This document shows, in pieces, positions 58,300 through 64,000 of a stretch of 64,000 bases of DNA. Made by a program: the position numbers and the translations under genes. Location: positions 32,566,508 to 32,630,507 of the forward strand of contig CM033718.1 in assembly GCA_019671005.1 (NCBI GenBank). Reading direction: 5' to 3'. Below the pieces are notes generated by a model. It was given only the letters and a program-made list of their open reading frames with translations, had not been told where the DNA came from and did no database searches. The stretch is from Hibiscus mutabilis (lineage: Eukaryota > Streptophyta > Magnoliopsida > Malvales > Malvaceae). The first letter of the stretch is position 1; every line of letters begins with the position of its first letter.

Positions 58300-59661
58300 T
58301 ATTCACAATCAAGTAAAAATTGTATCTGAATTCATTGATGTTTTTCCCGATGAACTCTTTAGTCTTCCTCCAACTAGAGAAGTAGAGTTCAGGATTGAAG
58401 TTCAACCTGGAACAACTCCGGTGTCCATCACACCTTATCGAACGGCACCTGTTGAGTTGAAATAACTCAAGAAGCAACTCCAAGAGCTACAAGACAAAGG
58501 CTTTATTCGACCTAGCTCGTCTCTCTAGGGTGCTCCAGTCTTGTTCGTGAAGAAGAAAGATGGGACGATGAGACTCTGTATTGACTACAATCAATTGAAC
58601 AAGCTTACTATCAAGAATCGATATCCTCTCCCAAGGATAGAAGATCTCTTCAATCAACTCAAGGATGCTTCAGTATTCTCAAAGATCGATCTTCGATCGG
58701 GATACTATCAAATGAGGGTAAAAGAAGAAGATGTACCCAAGACAACCTTTCGTACTCAATATGGCCATTTCGAATTCCTTGTTCTGCCATTCGGGTTAGC
58801 GAATGCTCCAGATGCTTTCATGGACCTCATGACCGTGTATTCAAGCCCTTTCTTGACAAGTTTGTGGTCGTCTTCATCGATGACATCCTGGTCTATTCTC
58901 GGAATAAGGAAGAACATTTGGAACACTTTCGAATTGTATTGTAAACTCTCTAAGAACGTTAATTGTTCGCAAAGTTCTCTAAGTGTGAATTCTGGCTATC
59001 GGAAGTCTCGTTCATTGGCCATGTCATCTCGGCAGAAGGAATTAAAGAATAACCGGGCAAGATTCAATCCATCCTGAATTGAAGACCTTCGAGAAATGTT
59101 GGCAACGTCAGAAGCTTTCTCGGTTTAGCCATATATTATCGACTTTTTGTCAAGGGATTTTCATCCATTGCCGCAAGCTTGACTAAGCTAACCCATAAAC
59201 TCACCCAATTTGTTTGGTCAGAGAACCAACAACGAAGCTTCGATCAACTTAAACAAGCTCTGACTCATGCACCTATTCTTATCCAACCAGAATCAGGCAA
59301 AGAATTCATTGTCTATAGTGATGCATCTCATTTGGATTAGGATGTGTCCTAATGCAAGATGGAAAAGTGGTAGCTTATGCTTCAAGGAAACTAAAACCAC
59401 CTGATTCAAACTACCCTACACACGATCTAAAACTGGCAGCTATCGTGTTTGCTCTCAAAATTTGGAGACATTGCTTGTACGGGGAGAAATGTAACCTGTT
59501 CACAGACCACAAGAGTCTCAAATACCTTCTAACTCAGAAAGACTTGAATATGAGGCAAAGGAGATAGCTAGAATTGCTTAAAGACTACGATTTGGTTATT
59601 GACTACCATCTGGGGAAAACAAACATGGTTGCTGATGCCCTTAGTCCCAGACCATACTCGG
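58300..59661 (+). pseudogene. Element 3b reverse transcriptase and RNase H
   Basis: Homology opens in the protease-RT linker (SEFIDVFPDEL...PPTREVEF) with no protease, gag or LTR before it. VKKKDGTMRLCIDYNQLN, RSGYYQMRVKEEDVPKT and FEFLVLPFGLANAPDAFMD are open to 58835. A one-base loss then shifts the frame, after which the FIDDILVYS box is intact. RNase H has YSDAS, followed by a frame change at about 59,335, then ASRKLKPPDSNYPTHDLKL, NLFTDHKSLKYLL and a TAG at 59566. It is close in sequence to element 3a. Confidence 0.92.
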
Positions 59662-59805
59662 GTAAACCCCTAATTCTAAATTCTAGAATAATTTAATCCA
59701 ATTTAATCTTTCTTAGATTACAAGTAACCATTTGAATTGAATCTTTCTTGTCTTGCAAGTAACCATTTGAAATCTTCCTTAATGATCTTATCTTTTCGTT
59801 TGTAG
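59662..59805 (+). other. Possible pol intron or spacer, element 3b (144 bp)
   Basis: It is bounded by TCGG|GTAAACC and TTTCGTTTGTAG|C. It is the same length as in 3a but with in-frame stops (TAA, TGA), some of them C-to-T changes relative to 3a. Confidence 0.5.
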
Positions 59806-60099
59806 CTTCCTTGGCTATCAATGCTCATTTCCGTTTATCCAAAGGACAAAAATTCTTGTCTGAACTTCAAGTTCAATCTGGTCTAATCTTGAGAATCAAA
59901 GAACTCCAGCAAACTGATCCAGATCTTTAGAAGATCATATCCAAGCTAGACTTTGAGTCTAACTCTGACTTCTCCCTCAAGTCGAATGGACTCCTATATT
60001 TCAAGGATAGAGTGTGTGTTCTTAACAACGAGGAACTAATACACGAGATGTTACAAGAAGGTCACAAAATCTCTTTCTCGATTCATCCGAGATCAATTA
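59806..60099 (+). pseudogene. Element 3b integrase N-terminal part, left of the solo LTR
   Basis: LAINAHFRLSKGQKFLSELQ, the DPDL block followed by a stop, GLLYFKDRVCVLNNEELIHE and a SIH end are readable. The LTR interrupts after GATCAATTA; integrase resumes at 63676. Confidence 0.88.
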
Positions 60100-63000
60100 T
60101 GTAACACCCCTTACCCTGGGCTAGTAGCAAACCGGCTCGGGAGCGTTACATAGGCAAGCAATGTCAAGCAACAAGGCAATACAAAACAGTCAAAAACAAG
60201 CAAGCAACTTACCATACTTACTTATCAAACAAGTAAGCTTATAATTAGACTTCAAATCACCAAAGGCATTCGAAACAAGGCCGCTAAATTAAATCCTTTC
60301 ATTCTTTCATTATAAGTTTCTACAATATCAATACACTTTACTTCATTTTATCCCTAACATTCAAATTTCCCCAAGATAACAACCTAATTCCATTTCATTT
60401 GTTTGATCCTTAGACACATACATGTACATTTTATCCCTAATTTCTAGCATCTCTTGATCATTCAATTTACATGAAACTAGCTTCCATTCAAGCCACATTC
60501 TATTCTTATACATTCAGCAAACACCATGCTAGTACCAAACACATACATAATGGTATAAACACACAAACAAGTGATCATAAGATTTGCAAGACAATAAAAT
60601 GGAATACAAGTAATATGATTCGGTTATCCTACTTTCAATTCGAGCAAGTCAAGTACAATAACAAGCTTTCAATTGTTCTAAGGGAAACTAGTTCAAACAT
60701 TAGATCATTTCATTCCATCATCATATGCGCAGCAACATCCTTTACATTACAAGTATTTTAACATCATTACATACATGCTAATTGGTTCATAACATAGTAG
60801 GCCCATCAAGACGTTATATACAAGTACCAAAATGCATGTTCAACTAACTATATCTATTCTAGTGCCACCATTCTAGGCGACATACAAAAACAAGTATGAA
60901 ACCATACTTAGGCAGAGCTTGTGTGACTTGCTTCAAGCTCAAGGAATTAGGCTTCAAGATAAAGCAACACTCGTATCCTTTATCATGTAGTTGGGAAGAA
61001 TGAAAACGAGAGTGATAAGTACTAGAATGTACTTAGTGAGGTAGTACTAAGTCTATCCATTTGTTATTTCAAGTTTCATGTCATTTAATCAAGTATAAAC
61101 CTAGCTAAGGATTTCAAGCAATTGAGTAATCCTATTTAAGGATATCAAACATTAGAGTAATCCTAGCTAAGGATCATATAATTTGGCTATCAAGAACAAG
61201 AATCAAAAATTCATATCGTGAATCATTCACATCATGCTTATAAAACAAGTAATCAAGGAAGTCATGCTTACATGACACGAAACATACAATTCATGGCTTT
61301 CAAGACAAGTCACATGTGTTTTAGGATTGTTATTACATGTTTTATCAATTAAACAACCCCATGGTACTTAGTATGTATAGGTAATCGAGTCTCCAACCAA
61401 CTGTCGCCACAAGATGCACCGTAGTGCTGGTCAACCCTCCTACTGTCGCCAAAGACCACATATGTACCCTCCGTCTGTCGCCAAATAGGGGTCTTAGCCC
61501 TGGACTGTAGTCCACCCTTACACAATGAGCTCTAGACTCTAAGGCACGCCCTTCTACCTAGTCCAACTAGCTACCAAGGTTGTTCGATTTACCATTTATT
61601 CAAGTGTTTCAAGATCAAGTTCATGTCAAGCAAGTTCATTTCATATTAGGCACTTAGGCCTTTGAGCCATAGCTCACATGACATGTAGTTCTCATGATTT
61701 CATTTCATCAAGTGTGATAACATTACAAGCAAGCTCTTTAAACATTGATCACATGCCGCATGAAGCATACAAGCACTAATGTTACCACTCAACATGCTTA
61801 TCAATCGAATCAAACATGTATACAAGGTTGACATCAAGTTTCATGAATTAATTTAATCATTCTTCCCTTATTAAGTAAAGTCCATTATTAGATTCATTTA
61901 ACATTTCAAGAATGTAACAAGTATGCATTGGTTAGGACCTAGTCCTAACCCTAGAGATAACTACAGTCACAATACTCGAAGCTAGCTATTCTTGGATCCA
62001 CACTCCTTTGTTCTTGGCTTTAGGATGATCCACTCTATCCTTTTCCAGAAAGTTTACTCCTGGTTCTATCACATTACAAGTACAAACATGTCAAGACAAG
62101 TTCATATGATCATCAAATCAAGACAATGTCACAAGCACATAACATACTCAAATTTGGCAGCATGCTCATATACATTTTCCATTACACTTAACTACACTTA
62201 TCTATATTATAGTTCATGTAAGGCAAGACAGAATCAATGGCCTAAAACTGTTTACAAAACAATTTGTAAATTGGCACAAAACAGTGTGCAATTGCCTATA
62301 CTGCTGCTGCCAGGCAGCTTACACTCTAGTCACTTAAACATGCATAACTTTCATTCCATATGTCAAAATTTCAATTGGTTTACACCGTTGGAAAGCTAAA
62401 AAATTGTATTTATGACCATATAAGGCTTGCATTTTATTTCTTTGCCAATTAATACAGTTTTTAACTTAAAAACAAGGTATTTTGCTATACTGGACAGTTG
62501 GCACTGTGTCTAGTGTTTCTTCCCTACATTTCAGTATACAACCCATAATTCAGTTATATTTTCTCCTAATGAATTTAGACATATCAAAGTGTTGTCCATA
62601 AAATTTCAGTCTTAAATTCATTTTATACAATTTATAGTGATTTTTTCAAATTTACTGCCCATAACAGAGCATTCTGGGCAAATTACACTAGGCTAAATTT
62701 CTAGCTTCTTAATTCACCTAAGCAAGGTTCCAACATGGAAATTCCATTCATGATCATATTATTGCATGTCTAGGTCATTCTACGTCACCTAGAAATGAGC
62801 TTAAAATAGGGTATTATCATGTTGAACCTAATTTGATCTATTTGATCAACATTGCACATCCAATTCATCAACTAGGCAGTCCATTACCTAATTTAACTAG
62901 TAGAATTAGATGTTGTCATTTTCCAGCAACATATCTATTCAATTCAATCTTAATTCTACCTAGATTCATGACCAAAACAGGGTTTTGTGTTCAATTGACA

Positions 63001-63675
63001 TGTTTACACATTTTCTCTATCAAAATAGTCCCTAATCAAGATTGTTTTCAACCATGTACATATTCCCCAGATTTCCAGCAACTATGCATATTTTCTCTAT
63101 TAAATTAGTTTTTATAAATCACAATTTCAAGTTCAAATTGAAACTAGCATTCTCCTAACATACATAGAAATCAATCAATTCAATTCATACAACAAGAACA
63201 TCATCAATCACACATTCAAACAAGTTGCTAGGGAGGAAGGATTTAGAATCCACTTACAATCTTCCTAGCTATTCAATTTTTCATGCACTAGTGATCTCAT
63301 GCAAGCTTTCATCCTTAACAATGGTGATTTTCTCTCCCTAGATGGATGAAGAGAGTTTCGGCCAAGGTGGAGTGGAGGAGATGATAGCAAGATGGCCACC
63401 TGGCCAAGGTGTTATCACATGACTTAGGTATTTGCCTCCACTTGGCAATTTTTGGTCTAATTGTTTCATAAATCCTTAATTACTCATCCTTATTGCATGC
63501 AATTCTATATTTACAATTTGTTACTATTTGATCCTTCATGATTAGGCTACTTCTTTAGCAATCCATATAATTTAGTCACCAGGTTTAATCAATCCTTCTA
63601 ATTTGTATATTGTTTGTACAATTACATTCTAATTAGTTTATGACATGTTGCTAGGCCATGATTTTGGGTATTACA
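60100..63675 (-). repeat. Family 3 solo LTR in element 3b integrase (3.58 kb)
   Basis: On the minus strand it runs from TGTAATACCCAAAATC (63675) to AAGGGGTGTTACA (60100). Flanks are AATTA and GGTTA, a 5-bp duplication with two G/A differences. The coding sequence reads through once the LTR is removed. It has donor-like GTAAGT at 63257 and an exon-like block. Confidence 0.9.
61930..62065 (-). other. LTR exon-like block plus palindrome (family 3)
   Basis: On the minus strand, 62065-61971 reads EPGVNFLEKDRVDHPKAKNK, GVWIQE, stop. The donor has become GTGACTG. The palindrome at 61930-61950 is perfect. Confidence 0.56.
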
Positions 63676-64000
63676 GGTTAAGATGTACAAGGACCTAAAG
63701 CCACTATACTGGTGGCCAGGCATGAAATTGGCTATCACAGATTTTGTTTCGAAGTGCCTAACTTGTCAAAGGGCTAAAGCCGAGCATCAAGTCCCTACTA
63801 GATTGCTCCAACCTATCGAATTCCTTTAGTGGAAAAGGGATCGAATTATAATGGATGTCTTTACTGGTCTTCCTTCTACTCCAAGAAAGAATGATGATGT
63901 ATGGGTGATTGTTGATAGATTCACAAAGTCTACTCACTGCATCCTTGTTCGAATAAACATGAGCTTGGAAACCTTAGATGAGCTATACATCCATGAAGTG
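63676..64000 (+). pseudogene. Element 3b integrase, right part, cut by the window end
   Basis: YKDLKPLYWWPGMKLAITDF, KCLTCQ (zinc-site Cys pair) and LLQPIEF are followed by a stop, then RIIMDVFTGLP (first catalytic Asp) and VWVIVDRFTKSTH. Apart from that one TAG in place of a Gln or Trp codon, it is open to the window end. Confidence 0.9.

Noticed and set aside
61992..62399. A 135-codon frame on the plus strand
   Set aside because: It is antisense to the exon-like block of a minus-strand LTR. Its sister copies (19,559-19,759 and 46,119-46,301) are shorter and broken, so it looks like a shadow.
1..64000. tRNA, rRNA, satellite or centromeric arrays
   Set aside because: I saw no cloverleaf-like sequence, no rRNA core and no long high-copy monomer array; only tRNA-complementary primer sites and short minisatellites.

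Overview
This window is plant nuclear DNA made almost entirely of nested, decayed Ty3/gypsy LTR retrotransposons. I recognise no intact host gene, tRNA, rRNA or CRISPR. The pol domain order is protease, reverse transcriptase, RNase H, integrase. Primer sites resemble initiator-tRNA-Met sites, gag carries CCHC knuckles, and the integrase tail carries an EATWEPE-type chromodomain remnant. This fits chromoviruses, probably of the Tekay/Del type. LTRs are 2.7-3.8 kb, most with TGTAACACC...GTTACA ends. A eudicot host is likely; I suspect Malvales only weakly. Every coding region is broken by stops, frameshifts or deletions.

Layout. Family 1 fills 1-9850: LTR, gag-pol and LTR, followed directly by a second gag fragment. 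Family 2 (9851-15587) is inserted in that gag fragment and keeps its 5' LTR, gag, PR-RT and the start of RNase H. From 15588 to 23859 lie pieces of family 3 and family 4 LTRs; the family 4 LTR holds a 1,026-bp tandem duplication. A minus-strand family 5 tandem array (23860-37975; LTR, gag-pol, LTR, gag-RT, LTR end) sits inside a family 3 LTR, with near-matching 5-bp target duplications. That family 3 LTR ends at 39378 and leads into element 3a (39385-44892), which lacks gag and is split by a 3.8-kb solo LTR with a perfect AGAAA duplication. From 44893 to 51686 two family 3 LTRs face each other as a large inverted repeat. A minus-strand family 6 pol remnant follows (51687-54005), then LTR fragments, then element 3b (58300-64000), split by another solo LTR.

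Two kinds of structure go beyond ordinary retrotransposon decay. First, the LTRs of five families share a gene-like layout: a 5' splice-donor-like site, about 0.5-1.25 kb of intron-like sequence, then a 77-103-nt exon-like block. That block has a 3' splice site, a reading frame always entered in phase 1, an acidic peptide ending ...KG(V/I)WIQD with a stop shortly after in most copies, and a GTGAGTG donor. In families 3-5 a perfect or near-perfect palindrome follows about 20 bases later. Second, pol of families 3 and 5 has an insert between RNase H and integrase bounded by GTAA and TTTGTAG, with length varying through internal repeats. It could be an intron or a variable coding spacer.

All coordinates and alignments were read by eye; boundaries inside degraded DNA are approximate. 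Families are numbered only for this report.
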